The notes under the pieces are model-generated. The model ran no database searches. It worked only from the letters and a program-made list of their open reading frames with translations, and was not told the origin of the DNA. From Syntrophorhabdaceae bacterium PtaU1.Bin034 (GTDB lineage Bacteria; Desulfobacterota_G; Syntrophorhabdia; Syntrophorhabdales; WCHB1-27), in NCBI GenBank assembly GCA_002067405.1, contig MVRP01000002.1:73430-137429 (forward strand): a DNA stretch of 64,000 nt, read 5' to 3'. This document shows positions 33,638 through 43,230 of this stretch, piece by piece. Position numbers and translations under genes: made by a program. Position 1 is the first letter of the stretch. Each line of letters opens with the position of its first letter.

Positions 33638-33986
33638 GTTCTTCTACCAGAAATGCGTTCTTCACGATCTTCACCCGTTCGTTGTCGATACCGATTACGT
33701 CGAACCGGACGCTTCTGCCAAAGCAATCGTGCACCTTCATGTAAAAAAGAGCTGCCCGGGCGAGCTGCCGTTGTTTTCTCTCGTCGACCGCGCAAATTGC
33801 TTCGCCGAATCTGCCGGAGTTCCTCTTCTTCACTTCGACGAACACAAGGCACCCTCCCTCCTCAGCGACCACGTCTATCTCGCCAAGCCTGTTCCTGTGG
33901 TTCCTCTCGACTATCCTGTAGCCCTTGCCCTTAAGGGCTTCTATTGCCATTTCTTCACCGCGGAGACCTTCTTCACGGCTACTCAT
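33630..33986 (-). CDS. yraN: YraN/UPF0102 endonuclease-like protein
   Basis: A 118-aa restriction-endonuclease-like fold: GEEMAIEALKGKGYRIVERNHR, GEIDVVAEEGGCLVFVEVKKRNS (catalytic D-ExK pattern). Cellular role unclear. It is a usual neighbour of rnhB, with an 8-nt overlap. Confidence 0.9.
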   Translation of the reverse strand: MSSREEGLRGEEMAIEALKGKGYRIVERNHRNRLGEIDVVAEEGGCLVFVEVKKRNSGRFGEAICAVDERKQRQLARAALFYMKVHDCFGRSVRFDVIGIDNERVKIVKNAFLVEEHG

Positions 33987-34566
33987 CGCAATACTCCCTC
34001 ACGCCCTTGAACGTCTTTCGGTGGATAGGCGCAATGCCGAATGCCTGAATTGCCTTTCTGTGTTCCTCTGTGGGGTATCCCTTGTTCTTCTTCCATTGGT
34101 ACCGGGGATACCGGACGTCGTAAATCTCCATAAGATGATCTCTTACCACTTTTGCAACAATAGAAGCACAGGCAATATAGAAGCACTTTCGGTCGCCCTT
34201 GACCACCGGTTTTGATTGGGGCATGCATTTCAAGGGGAAGAGACCGTCAATAAGAAGCAGATCGGGCTGCAAATTGGTATTTCTTACTGCCCTTTCCATG
34301 GAAAGGAGGGTTGCAAAATGAATATTCAGCCGCTCGATTTCGTCGTGTGTGGCAATACCGACGGCGACCTTGTGAGCATTTTCAAGAATCCAGCTGAAAA
34401 AACGGTCCCTTTGTTTTTCAGTGAGAAGCTTGGAATCATTGACTTTTTCTCTCAATGCGGGCAGGCCGTCCCACACAACACATGATGAGACGACCGGACC
34501 GGCGAGAGGCGCTCTGCCGGCCTCATCGAGGCCCGCCACAAACAGGCCTGTCAGCCGGCAGCTCAT
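33979..34566 (-). CDS. rnhB: ribonuclease HII
   Basis: A 195-aa RNase HII that removes ribonucleotides from DNA-RNA junctions. Catalytic D14-E15 in GLDEAGRAPLAGPV, LLIDGLFPL, and the later ASIVAKVVRD and YPRYQW...GYPT. The start overlaps the rplS stop by 1 nt. Confidence 0.96.
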   Translation of the reverse strand: MSCRLTGLFVAGLDEAGRAPLAGPVVSSCVVWDGLPALREKVNDSKLLTEKQRDRFFSWILENAHKVAVGIATHDEIERLNIHFATLLSMERAVRNTNLQPDLLLIDGLFPLKCMPQSKPVVKGDRKCFYIACASIVAKVVRDHLMEIYDVRYPRYQWKKNKGYPTEEHRKAIQAFGIAPIHRKTFKGVREYCDE

Positions 34567-34913
34567 TAATCCCTTTTTTCTTTCAGCTTGGCTGCTTTGC
34601 CCCTGAGATCCCTGAGGTAGTATAGCTTGGCCCTTCGCACTTTCGCCTTGCTTTGAACTTCTATTCTTTCGATCAAGGGCGAATGCTTCGGGAAGGTCTT
34701 CTCGACACCGACCCCGTACGACACTTTTCTGACGGTGAACGTAGCCCTGGTATTTCCACCCCTTTTCCCTATCACCACGCCTTCGAACATCTGTATCCTT
34801 TCCTTGTCGCCCTCATAGATTTTGGTGTAAACCTTCACACTGTCGCCTACGTTAACGTCAATGAGGTCGAGCCTCATATGTTCCTTTTCGATGAGGTCAA
34901 TTGTCTCGTTCAT
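34566..34913 (-). CDS. rplS: 50S ribosomal protein L19
   Basis: A 115-aa protein with [33 protein letters not shown] and [18 protein letters not shown], typical of L19 at the 30S-50S interface. Ends in a basic tail. Confidence 0.98.
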   Translation of the reverse strand: MNETIDLIEKEHMRLDLIDVNVGDSVKVYTKIYEGDKERIQMFEGVVIGKRGGNTRATFTVRKVSYGVGVEKTFPKHSPLIERIEVQSKAKVRRAKLYYLRDLRGKAAKLKEKRD

Positions 34914-35064
34914 TTCTTCCTCCTCTGTGAATTATCGGGATACCTGCGAGCCAGTGCCCGGCCTCCTCCTCATAAAAAGGAAAAAGCGTGTTCAGACTGA
35001 TGGCTCGCGTCGCCTTTCCAACGGCAAATCCGTCAGGGCCTCCCCTCTTTTTCGCGATTCAGCA

Positions 35065-35613
35065 TCATTCGCCGAATAATCTATCGAGAATAATACCGAT
35101 TACCACCCGTAAGGAGAGGTGATTATACTCCCCCGCTCCTTTGACCGGCAGCAGCACCCTCTCACAATTTTCTACTATTTCAGCGGGTAGTCCCCAACCC
35201 GTACCAAAGAGCAACAAAAAAGGCCTCGGATCAGCCTGAATCCAATTTTTAAGCTCGCCATACCCAATCGAGGTGTCTCTTCTCTTTGAAGAGGTGCCGA
35301 TCAGAACCGGCTCAAGCCCCTGAAATTCAGACATCACGTCAGCGACGGCCCTCTTGATGCTTATCTTGTTCAAAGCGGCCGCCCTATCAGGATTATAGCT
35401 TCGTCCGTAGCCGCTCTTCCAATGGTCGACAAGCTGTTCTGCTATCGCCCTCTGTTTGTCGAGAGGCGTAACAATATAGCATAATTCTACGCCGAATGTC
35501 ATGCAACTTCTTGCTACATCATGCAACTCGAGGTTGTTGAGGCTGGTTGAGACAATGTCTCCCTGCTTGTCAAGTACCGGATAATGGATAATGGCGAGGG
35601 ACGTAGTACCCAT
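35065..35613 (-). CDS. SPOUT-like RNA methyltransferase (PF09936 type)
   Basis: A 182-aa protein of the small knotted methyltransferase family often found between trmD and rplS. AIIHYPVLDKQGDIVSTSLNNLELHD at the N terminus and LLFGTGWGLPAEI...GAGEYNHLSLR in the SAM-binding knot. The RNA target is not known to me. A 151-nt gap separates it from rplS. Confidence 0.85.
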   Translation of the reverse strand: MGTTSLAIIHYPVLDKQGDIVSTSLNNLELHDVARSCMTFGVELCYIVTPLDKQRAIAEQLVDHWKSGYGRSYNPDRAAALNKISIKRAVADVMSEFQGLEPVLIGTSSKRRDTSIGYGELKNWIQADPRPFLLLFGTGWGLPAEIVENCERVLLPVKGAGEYNHLSLRVVIGIILDRLFGE

Positions 35614-35626
35614 GGTTAAAGGCAGC

Positions 35627-36358
35627 CTACTCCATGTCCTCCATGATCTGTCGCATCAGTTTTTTGTCCTCTTCGTTCGGCTGAAAGCGTTCCATGAGGT
35701 CGGGCCTTCTCAGGATAGTCCTTTTGAGCGATTCCTTCCTTCGCCATTTCCGTATCTCTTCGTGATTTCCCGACAGAAGGACCTCGGGGACCTCCATTCC
35801 GATAAATTCCCGTGGCCGCGTGTATTGAGGATATTCGAGCAGCCCGTCCTTGAAGCTCTCGTCAACAGGCGATGCGTCGTTGCCTACTACGCCGGGAATG
35901 AGCCGGGAAATGGCATCGATCACTACAAGCGCAGCCGCCTCGCCGCCTGAAAGCACATAATCGCCGATTGATATTTCGTCATCCACGAGAGAGAGTATCC
36001 TCTCATCAACCCCCTCGTAACGTCCGCAAATAAGCGCAAGATGCGGAAGGCGGGAGAATCTGGCGGCAGTGTCCTGATCGAACGTCCTGCCGTGCGGGGT
36101 GAGAAGTACGAAACGAGCTCTTCCCCGCTCTTTCCGTACATGTTCGATCGCATGGTGGATCGGTTCGACCTTCATCACCATGCCTGCACCGCCGCCAAAC
36201 GGATAGTCGTCACAGGTCTTGTGGATATCCGTGGCGAAGTCCCTGATGTTGACTATATTGAATTCGAGCAGTCCCTTGTCACGAGCTTTCTTTATGATGC
36301 TTTCGTTGAGCGGGGATTCAAATATGGCCGGAAAGAGTGTCAGAATAGTGAAAATCAT
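35627..36358 (-). CDS. trmD: tRNA (guanine37-N1)-methyltransferase
   Basis: A 243-aa SPOUT enzyme. YPFGGGAGMVMK, LICGRYEGVDERI and IGDYVLSGGEAAALV form the knot that binds SAM. The m1G37 modification prevents frameshifts. Overlaps rimM by 4 nt. Confidence 0.97.
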   Translation of the reverse strand: MIFTILTLFPAIFESPLNESIIKKARDKGLLEFNIVNIRDFATDIHKTCDDYPFGGGAGMVMKVEPIHHAIEHVRKERGRARFVLLTPHGRTFDQDTAARFSRLPHLALICGRYEGVDERILSLVDDEISIGDYVLSGGEAAALVVIDAISRLIPGVVGNDASPVDESFKDGLLEYPQYTRPREFIGMEVPEVLLSGNHEEIRKWRRKESLKRTILRRPDLMERFQPNEEDKKLMRQIMEDME

Positions 36359-36852
36359 TCAACAAGAGCTTCCTCTCTGATCCGTACAAGCCCATCCTTC
36401 GGGCTGATGTTCACAATGTGGTTTTCCGTCATGGGCACGAGCACTTCCCGAACGCCATCCACGATGAGAATATCATTGGCCGTTGTGTGCATCACGCCCT
36501 TTACCTTGCCGATCACCCTGTCATCTTCAGCTACCACGTCGAGCCCGATTAGCTGGTAATCGTAGTATTCGCCCTCATCAAGCCCCGGAAGATCGTCCTC
36601 TCTGACGGAAAGCTCCTTTCTTATCAGAAATTGGACACTTTCCACCGTTTCCAGGCCCCTGAATTTTATTACGAAGGCATTTCCCTGAAGGCGGATCCCG
36701 GAGGGTTTGAGCTCGACCGTTTTTCCTGATTGGTCTACGAAAAAAGAAGGGTACTTCAACGAATCCTTTCGGGTTTCATTGTAGTACCAGAATTTTACCT
36801 CTCCCCTTACTCCATGGGCGGAAACTACCCGCCCCACCGGAACGAACCTCAT
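36355..36852 (-). CDS. rimM: 16S rRNA maturation factor RimM
   Basis: A 165-aa protein with the N-terminal RimM barrel (GRVVSAHGVRGEVKFW) and a PRC-barrel (YYDYQLIGLDV). Binds S19 during 30S assembly. Overlaps khpA by 1 nt. Confidence 0.96.
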   Translation of the reverse strand: MRFVPVGRVVSAHGVRGEVKFWYYNETRKDSLKYPSFFVDQSGKTVELKPSGIRLQGNAFVIKFRGLETVESVQFLIRKELSVREDDLPGLDEGEYYDYQLIGLDVVAEDDRVIGKVKGVMHTTANDILIVDGVREVLVPMTENHIVNISPKDGLVRIREEALVE

Positions 36853-37085
36853 TATTCAATGATTTCGAGAACGGCCCTCTTTTTCACCTTGGTTGAGGCT
36901 GCGCTCAGTATCGTCCTCATAGCCCTGGCAGTCCGGCCCTGCTTGCCTATGACCTTTCCGAGATCGTCCTTAGCAACATTCAACTCGATAACCGAGGTTT
37001 TCTCCCCTTCGATTTCGGAAACTTTTACTTGATCAGGATTGTCCACCAATGCCTTAGCGATGTACTCGATTAGTTCTTTCAGCAC
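36852..37085 (-). CDS. khpA: KH-domain RNA-binding protein KhpA
   Basis: A 77-aa single KH domain with the loop [18 protein letters not shown]. In other bacteria it pairs with KhpB to bind RNA and affect cell elongation. Conserved place between rpsP and rimM. Confidence 0.94.
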   Translation of the reverse strand: MLKELIEYIAKALVDNPDQVKVSEIEGEKTSVIELNVAKDDLGKVIGKQGRTARAMRTILSAASTKVKKRAVLEIIE

Positions 37086-37113
37086 AGCTCCACCTCCGAA
37101 GGTTAATGTGTTG

Positions 37114-37359
37114 CTAGCCCAGGACTCCTTCTCGCTTGAACAGTTCTTCCACCGTTTTTGTCGGTCTCGCGCCCTTCTGATACCAGGCGGCTATCTTATC
37201 CTTGTCGAGATGTATTTCAAGAGGTTCCTTCAGGGAGTCATACGAGCCTACCATGTCGATAAACCTTCCGTCCCTGGGATACCTCTCGTCTGCGACTACA
37301 ATACGATAAAAAGGCTTCTTTTTCGATCCATGTCGTGAAAGTCTGAATTTTACCGCCAA
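37114..37359 (-). CDS. rpsP: 30S ribosomal protein S16
   Basis: An 81-aa protein, [21 protein letters not shown]...[15 protein letters not shown], typical of S16. It sits 10 nt after ffh in the ffh-rpsP-khpA-rimM-trmD operon. Confidence 0.98.
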   Translation of the reverse strand: MAVKFRLSRHGSKKKPFYRIVVADERYPRDGRFIDMVGSYDSLKEPLEIHLDKDKIAAWYQKGARPTKTVEELFKREGVLG

Positions 37360-37369
37360 CCTATCCTCC

Positions 37370-38698
37370 TCATCTAAATAAGTGTTTCGGAAGGCCTTTC
37401 ATGCCTCCCTTTGCAAATTTCCTAATCATTTTCTTTGTTTCCAGGTATCGCTTCAGGAGTTCGTTCACATCCTGGACACGGAGCCCGCTCCCCTTTGCTA
37501 TCCGCACCCGTCGCGAACCGTCAATCAAGTGCGGGTAGAGTCTTTCCTTGGTGGTCATGGAATTGATGATCGCCTCGGTCCGTTTGACCTCCTTCTCGGC
37601 TTCCGAGAAGTCTATGGCCCCTTTGAACTTGCTGAGACCCGGGATCATGCCGATGACTGATTCCATGCTCCCCAGCTTCTTCATCTGCTTTATCTGTTCC
37701 CTGAAATCCTCGAGCGTGAACTCGTCTTTCCTCAGTTTGCGCTCGAATTCCTGTGCCTTTTTCTCGTCAAAGACCTCCTGCGCCTTTTCGACCAGGGAAA
37801 CAACATCGCCCATGCCGAGTATCCGGGAGGCCATTCTGTCCGGATAGAAGACTTCAATGGCATCGAGCTTCTCGCCCATACCGATGAACTTTATGTATTT
37901 CCCCGTAACGGCCCGCACGGAAAGGGCTGCGCCACCCCTTGCATCACCGTCGAGCTTGGTGAGGATCACGCCGTCAATCGCAACCTTCTCATCGAAGGCT
38001 TTCGCCATATTTACCGCGTCCTGCCCCGTCATCGCGTCGACGACAAGAAGGGTCTCTCTGGGGTTGAGAAGCTTTTTCTGTCTTATCAGCTCATTGACCA
38101 TGTCCTCGTCTATATGCAGACGCCCGGCCGTGTCCACGATCAGGGTATCAAACCCTTTTTTCATTGCGTAGGCCTTGGCCTCCTGGCAGATTTGGACCGG
38201 GTCCGCGCCTTCTGCGGGCGCATAACTCTCTATCCCCAGCTGGCTTCCTATCTTTGCGAGTTGCTGGATGGCTGCCGGACGGTACACGTCCGTAGGAACA
38301 AGAAGAGGCCTTCGCCCCTTTTTTCTCAAGTAAAGTGCAAGTTTCCCTGCGGTGGTGGTCTTTCCCGAACCCTGCAGGCCAAGGAGCATCACGGGTACGG
38401 GCGGGGAACCGCTCACATCGAGAGGCTTGTTGGCATTGCCCAGAAGCTCGCACATCTCATCGTAGACGATCTTCACGAACTTCTGGCCGGGAGTGATGCT
38501 CGTGAGCACCTCCTCTCCCATAGCCTTCTCTTTTACCTTCTCAAGGAAGTCCTTCGCCACCTTATAGTTGACGTCTGCTTCAAGGAGGGCTATGCGAACC
38601 TCGCGGAGCGAATCCTTGATGTTGCTCTCGCTCAGCTTGCCGTAACCCTTGACTTTCTTGAATATTCCGTCGAGTCTTTCCTGTAATTTCTCGAACAT
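37370..38698 (-). CDS. ffh: signal recognition particle protein Ffh
   Basis: A 442-aa SRP54 GTPase. N domain, G domain with GLQGSGKTTTAGKLA, DTAGR and TKLDGDARGG, and a methionine-rich M domain that binds 4.5S RNA and signal peptides. First gene of the operon; a 368-nt gap lies upstream. Confidence 0.98.
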   Translation of the reverse strand: MFEKLQERLDGIFKKVKGYGKLSESNIKDSLREVRIALLEADVNYKVAKDFLEKVKEKAMGEEVLTSITPGQKFVKIVYDEMCELLGNANKPLDVSGSPPVPVMLLGLQGSGKTTTAGKLALYLRKKGRRPLLVPTDVYRPAAIQQLAKIGSQLGIESYAPAEGADPVQICQEAKAYAMKKGFDTLIVDTAGRLHIDEDMVNELIRQKKLLNPRETLLVVDAMTGQDAVNMAKAFDEKVAIDGVILTKLDGDARGGAALSVRAVTGKYIKFIGMGEKLDAIEVFYPDRMASRILGMGDVVSLVEKAQEVFDEKKAQEFERKLRKDEFTLEDFREQIKQMKKLGSMESVIGMIPGLSKFKGAIDFSEAEKEVKRTEAIINSMTTKERLYPHLIDGSRRVRIAKGSGLRVQDVNELLKRYLETKKMIRKFAKGGMKGLPKHLFR

Positions 38699-38825
38699 AT
38701 GTCAATAAGATAATGGATAAAGGGTGAATAGTCAACCTGAAGCTGCGGGAGGTATGCGTGAGAGGGGATGGCCATTTCTCCTTATCGGGACGCCCCGGAT
38801 GACAACTTCCTGATGAGCGGTGTTC

Positions 38826-38930
38826 TTATCTGAGGTAGATAACGACTGCAAAGAAGGCCACCCATGCGATGACGAAAGTGTGGATCTTTTGTGCTTGAAC
38901 GGCCTGTCGGACATCTTTCTCAAGCTTGAC
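38826..38930 (-). other. open frame with membrane-protein character but no start codon
   Basis: Within the 368-nt gap 38699-39066 one minus-strand frame ends KLEKDVRQAVQAQKIHTF, then a clean hydrophobic segment (VIAWVAFFAVVIYL) and a stop at 38826-38828. No in-frame ATG or GTG and no ribosome site is visible; the frame stays open upstream but turns Cys/Pro/Arg-rich. It could be a decayed small membrane protein or chance. Confidence 0.25.
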
Positions 38931-39010
38931 GGAACCGCAGAAACGGGCAGCGGGACAAGCAGGAGTTCTTTTAGCGAATGGCTTCGGACTGCCGGAAGGG
39001 AGCTTGTCCC

Positions 39011-39058
39011 GGCAACAAGGCCGTCCGCCAATGGCTTTTGACGACCGGCCTTGTTGCC
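39011..39058. repeat. 13-bp inverted repeat
   Basis: GGCAACAAGGCCG and CGGCCTTGTTGCC, perfect, with a 22-nt loop, 9 nt downstream of the transaldolase stop on the minus strand. It has no T tract on either side, so it may be an RNA 3'-end structure rather than a classical terminator. Confidence 0.6.
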
Positions 39059-39066
39059 CAATAGAA

Positions 39067-39711
39067 TTACTTCTTCAGCGTCTCGTAGTCTTTCAGGAAC
39101 CTTTCGATTCCGATATCGGTCAGCGGATGGTTCATTAATTGTTTCAACACGTTAAAGGGAATAGTGGCGATGTCGGCGCCCATCAGTGCTGAATGGAGCA
39201 CGTGAAGGGGGTTGCGGATGCTCGCCACAATAATCTCGGTCTCAAACCCGTAATTCGAGTATATGGTCGTAATCTGTTCTATGATCTCCATACCGGAAGT
39301 GGAGACGTCATCGAGACGCCCGACAAAAGGACTCACGTAATCGGCTCCTGCTTTGGCGGCAATAAGGGCTTGCAGGGGCTGGAATATGAGGGTAACATTC
39401 GTGCTTATCTTCTCCTGGGACAACACCTTGACCGCTTTCATGCCTTCCTCGGTCATGGGTATTTTTACCACGACGTTAGTCCCTATTGATGCGAGCTGTC
39501 TCGCCTCCTCAATCATTCCCTTTGTCTCAAGGGAGAGCACTTCCAGACTCACCGGGCCGGGAACCAGGGAGACAATCTCTCTTATCGTTTCGTTCGGGTC
39601 CTTCTTTTCCTTGGCCAGAAGTGAAGGGTTCGTAGTAACGCCATCGACCAAGCCCATTTCGAGGCCCTTCTTGATCTCGCCCACATTTGCCGTATCGATA
39701 AAGAACTTCAT
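39067..39711 (-). CDS. fsa: fructose-6-phosphate aldolase / transaldolase-like
   Basis: A 214-aa small transaldolase (TalC/FSA type). [28 protein letters not shown], and Schiff-base lysine K83 in [10 protein letters not shown]. It could act as transaldolase in a non-oxidative pentose phosphate pathway or as F6P aldolase; sequence alone does not decide. ATG 39711 follows AGGAGG. Confidence 0.9.
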   Translation of the reverse strand: MKFFIDTANVGEIKKGLEMGLVDGVTTNPSLLAKEKKDPNETIREIVSLVPGPVSLEVLSLETKGMIEEARQLASIGTNVVVKIPMTEEGMKAVKVLSQEKISTNVTLIFQPLQALIAAKAGADYVSPFVGRLDDVSTSGMEIIEQITTIYSNYGFETEIIVASIRNPLHVLHSALMGADIATIPFNVLKQLMNHPLTDIGIERFLKDYETLKK

Positions 39712-39814
39712 CACGACCTCCTGATTTTAATGAAATGATGAAGCAGGGCAAAATCCGGCCTTTGCCCATTTTGTCCATTTCACCATTTTTCTGTTTGTGC
39801 GTTATCCGTTTCTG

Positions 39815-40414
39815 CTACCATGTTTTGTATTTGTCTGAAAACTTTCTGTATTCCTTTCCGCCTTGCAGATGATAGATATAGAAACTGGAGGCTTCGAGAC
39901 TGCTGGTCAGCATATAAGCATCTTCCAGCATATCTCCCCGTGCGAAGCTCCCATGACCCCTGAGCATCACGACTTTATAGTCTTTGAGGCACTCGCTGAT
40001 CAGCTCTGCCGCTTCCAGCGACCCTATGGTCTTCTCTGCGGTTACCACCGGGACTTTCTTAAAGAGATAGGAACCCTCCGAGTCGACGGGGATGAGTTCG
40101 TCGAAAAGCATCGAGAGAAGGGTGGCGTAGGGCGGGTGGGCATGGACAATTGCGAGCGCACTTGTATTGCGGTATATTGCCCTATGAACGACCGTTTCGG
40201 AAGATGCGCGGAGTATATGGGAGTCCGGTTTGTGAAGGTCGACATCCACCAGGTCTTCCTGGGTGATCCTGCCGAGCATCGAACCCCGTCGTGTGATGCA
40301 GATCTTATGTCCTATCCTGAGGCTGATATTGCCTGCATGCGAGCTGATGAGGCCGCGCAGGAACAAGTCCCGGCCGATGTCGCGAAGCATGACGAATGTA
40401 CTTTCTTCCAGCAA
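39815..40414 (-). CDS. class II aldolase/adducin-family protein
   Basis: A zinc aldolase of the L-fuculose-phosphate aldolase/ribulose-phosphate epimerase family. GNISLRIG and the zinc ligands in VHAHPPYA and LRGHGSFARG are present. A TTG at 40414 behind GAGGG is the preferred start (199 aa); an ATG at 40390 or a longer frame to 40501 is also possible. Substrate is unknown. It lies downstream of the AOR-family gene on the same strand, 111 nt away. Confidence 0.82.
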   Translation of the reverse strand: MLEESTFVMLRDIGRDLFLRGLISSHAGNISLRIGHKICITRRGSMLGRITQEDLVDVDLHKPDSHILRASSETVVHRAIYRNTSALAIVHAHPPYATLLSMLFDELIPVDSEGSYLFKKVPVVTAEKTIGSLEAAELISECLKDYKVVMLRGHGSFARGDMLEDAYMLTSSLEASSFYIYHLQGGKEYRKFSDKYKTW

Positions 40415-40525
40415 CGTGCCCTCGTCAAATGCATAAGCTAAGTGAAAACGCTTGTGAGAATAGCACTTCCCTTCCCCAAATTCAACAGCTTGGACGAGCA
40501 TGCAGCAGCGTAACCGACGAGCGTT

Positions 40526-42235
40526 CTATGGAAGACCCAGTGTCTCGAGTTTCTCTGCGGTGGGCACGCCCGCCTCGTCCCATCCGCGGACCGCATAGTA
40601 TTCCCGGAACATCTCTTCAAGAGGGAACGTTGCGAACCTGCGCGGAAGCGTATCCGGCTCCACGCCTTCCCGTATATTGAAAAGCCTCTCCAGGTTCCAG
40701 ATCCGCTCCCCGATCTGTTGGGTTTCCTCCCAGGTGAACTTCCTCCCGGTTACTGCGCTCGCAATGCGGGCATGGTAGTCGGTTGGAATGGCAAAGGCCG
40801 CGAATCTGCAGAGGCAAAGCGTGTCCATGAAGGCGAAGGCATTCTGCTGGCGGGCGAGGAGCGTGGCCTTCCCCTGCACCCCGAAGCGGTCGAGCAGTTT
40901 TGGAATACCCAGGACCTCGGTGCCGATGAAATAGCCGGGAAGATGGCATCCACCCCTGTTTGACGTTGCATAGCCGAGGGCGTTGCCGTAGGCTCCTCGT
41001 GGATCGTACGCAGGCAGTTCGAGCCCTTTGACCTCTGCCCCTGCATCTGATACTTCAAAGTGCGCCGATATCTTCTTGGTGCCCTGCGAGAGAATAGCCC
41101 CCGGTCCTGTCCTTTGGGCGATCTCGTTGATAATTCGGCTGACTGCGTTCGCGTCCCCGTAAGCCGGTGAAAGGGGTATGACGCCTTTTTCCGCAAGCTC
41201 ACAGGCCATGGCCACCACGACGCCGGCACTGATCGTGTCCATCCCCAATTCATTGCAGAGTGCATTCAACTCGGCCACCTTTTCAAGATCAAATATGGCA
41301 AGGTTTGCGCCAAGGGACCAGAGACTCTCATATTCCGGGCCTTCACCATACCGCGTAATCCTGCCACAGGCGACAGGGCAGAAGGGGCAGGCCCTCCTTT
41401 TTTTCAGAAGTGTCGAGGTAACCATCTCGCCGGAAATATTGGCCGACTCGAAAGGCGCCGGATCACGGTAGTTCCGGGAGGAAAGAAGACCCATTTCTCT
41501 CATCAGATTCAAGAGCACGCCTGTGCCGAACTGCGGCAGGGCCTCTGACGTGACCGGATTGGCGGCAAGCCATTTTTTGCATTCGTAGGCCACGAAAGAA
41601 AACATGTCAGGATCGGGCACGTTTATCCTGTTCCCTCCTTTCGCCTTGACCGCAACAGCCTTTATGTTCTTTGAACCCAGAACTGCCCCGAGTCCGCCAC
41701 GACCGAGATAGCGGCCGTCATTCTCGATATTCGCAAAGAGCACACCGGTCTCACCTGCCTTCCCGATAAGGAGGATGGATACATCCTTACCGTGTTTTTC
41801 ACGCAAGTACGCCTTGACGTGAGATTTTTCAGTGCCCCACAGCGGCGATGCATCAAAGACCTGAGCGTTTCCGTCCTCGACGAACAGGTAGGAAGGGCGA
41901 TCAGCCTTTCCGGTCACGATGAGCACATCGATACCCGCTTTCCGGAGATGGACGCCGAGGCGGCCTCCGCAGGAGGAGTTGAAAACGGTCCCGGTAAGAG
42001 GTGATTTTGCGGCTGCAATAAAGCGGCTGCCCATAGGAAAGGTGGTGCCGGTCAGAGGACCGGTTGCGAAGATGATCGGAGCCCGGGCATCAAGTGCGTC
42101 TCTGCCGGGCTCAAACAAATCGAAGAGCATCCGGGTGGCAACACCGCGCGCTCCTACATACTGTTTCTCGATGGTGAGGCCGAGAGGTTGAAGGGTCGTG
42201 GTTGCAGCGGACACATCGATGCTGAGAACGTTCAC
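40526..42235 (-). CDS. aldehyde:ferredoxin oxidoreductase family protein
   Basis: A 569-aa tungsten-pterin enzyme family member that oxidises aldehydes to acids with ferredoxin. The [4Fe-4S] ligands C283, C286 and C290 (CPFCPVAC) and C476 (CLCRF) are present. The N-terminal GARGVATRMLFD, SRFIAAAKSP and ENDGRYLGRGGLGAVLGSKN motifs bind the pterins. The overall class fits AOR, but the substrate is unknown. In aromatic degraders some AOR relatives act on benzaldehyde-type compounds. ATGA overlap with folK. Confidence 0.9.
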   Translation of the reverse strand: MNVLSIDVSAATTTLQPLGLTIEKQYVGARGVATRMLFDLFEPGRDALDARAPIIFATGPLTGTTFPMGSRFIAAAKSPLTGTVFNSSCGGRLGVHLRKAGIDVLIVTGKADRPSYLFVEDGNAQVFDASPLWGTEKSHVKAYLREKHGKDVSILLIGKAGETGVLFANIENDGRYLGRGGLGAVLGSKNIKAVAVKAKGGNRINVPDPDMFSFVAYECKKWLAANPVTSEALPQFGTGVLLNLMREMGLLSSRNYRDPAPFESANISGEMVTSTLLKKRRACPFCPVACGRITRYGEGPEYESLWSLGANLAIFDLEKVAELNALCNELGMDTISAGVVVAMACELAEKGVIPLSPAYGDANAVSRIINEIAQRTGPGAILSQGTKKISAHFEVSDAGAEVKGLELPAYDPRGAYGNALGYATSNRGGCHLPGYFIGTEVLGIPKLLDRFGVQGKATLLARQQNAFAFMDTLCLCRFAAFAIPTDYHARIASAVTGRKFTWEETQQIGERIWNLERLFNIREGVEPDTLPRRFATFPLEEMFREYYAVRGWDEAGVPTAEKLETLGLP

Positions 42236-42759
42236 ACCTTTCCTCCGGACAGCAGCTCGTCTACCGTAATTCTTCCCAAAAACGCGATCTTTTGCTCATC
42301 TCCTACGTTTTTCAAGAAGGCTGCGAGCGGCAGCCCCAACCGGGGATGACTCAAATCGGGATCTATCTCCAGGCATGGAACGAGGGCGAACTTCCTTTGG
42401 TGAAGCCGGGGATGGGGAATGGTCAACTCAGGTTCATCGAGGAGAAGATCACCGTAGAGAAGGATGTCCAGGTCCAGGACGCGGGGGCCGAGGGGGATGG
42501 TGCGTTCTCTTCCCATGTGGAATTCTATTCCATTGAGGAACGAGAGCAGCTCGACTGGAGAAGCAGCCCACTCTATTTTTAAAGCGCAGTTTATGAAGTC
42601 GGCCTGCTTTACGGGAGAGACAGGTGAGGTGCGATAAAACGATGAGAGGGCCACATACCTGACCCTCTCATCGTTTATTACTGCTCTTAATCCTTTTAGA
42701 CAATTTTTATAGCTATCATCAATGTTTGATCCCACGCCGATGTACGCTGCCTTCGTCAT
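42232..42759 (-). CDS. folK: HPPK, folate biosynthesis
   Basis: A 175-aa 2-amino-4-hydroxy-6-hydroxymethyldihydropteridine pyrophosphokinase. YIGVGSN at the N terminus, LGPRVLDLDILLYGD and PHPRLHQRKFAL are the family signature. Start at MTKAAYIG; the frame is open 13 codons further, which would overlap tatA. It follows tatA by 10 nt. Confidence 0.94.
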   Translation of the reverse strand: MTKAAYIGVGSNIDDSYKNCLKGLRAVINDERVRYVALSSFYRTSPVSPVKQADFINCALKIEWAASPVELLSFLNGIEFHMGRERTIPLGPRVLDLDILLYGDLLLDEPELTIPHPRLHQRKFALVPCLEIDPDLSHPRLGLPLAAFLKNVGDEQKIAFLGRITVDELLSGGKV

Positions 42760-42769
42760 GCTGGCGTTG

Positions 42770-42964
42770 CTATGATGACTTCGGTTTCTCCTGATCACCT
42801 TTTGGCGGGGTTACATCAATTTCGTCCGGCTCATGCACCGATTTTTTGAAGCTCTTTATCCCCTTGCCGATTGCTCCACCTATCTCGGGAAGCTTGCCGG
42901 CACCGAAGATAATCAGTACGATAACCATTATAACGATCAGTTCAGGGAAACCGAGTCCGAACAT
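42770..42964 (-). CDS. tatA: twin-arginine translocase subunit TatA/E
   Basis: A 64-aa protein: one N-terminal membrane helix ([24 protein letters not shown]) with the conserved FGxxKLPE hinge, amphipathic helix and charged tail. It forms the Tat pore with TatC, which is not in the window. AGGAGGG precedes the ATG. Confidence 0.95.
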   Translation of the reverse strand: MFGLGFPELIVIMVIVLIIFGAGKLPEIGGAIGKGIKSFKKSVHEPDEIDVTPPKGDQEKPKSS

Positions 42965-43230
42965 TTCAAGCCCTCCTTGCAGTCACATTATATCAGGTAA
43001 GTCCGGGATTCCGGCAGCCATTTTACCTGCACGTGCAATTGTCCGAAAGCACGTTTTCATGTGAGAACTGCCTAGTATATCATTAATTCTCCCCTCCTTC
43101 AATTTGTGCAACTGTATCGTTCACTGTCTCGGCTTCCACGTCCAGAAAGAGGCGCGATCCGACGACCGGCCATCGGGGAAGTCCGGGGGATGAGAGCATT
43201 ACAGCGATCAGGCAAGGACAGCCGGATATG

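Noticed and set aside
39011..39058. Strong rho-independent terminator
   Set aside because: The 13-bp stem is perfect, but the 22-nt loop and lack of a T tract argue against classical termination; kept only as an inverted repeat.
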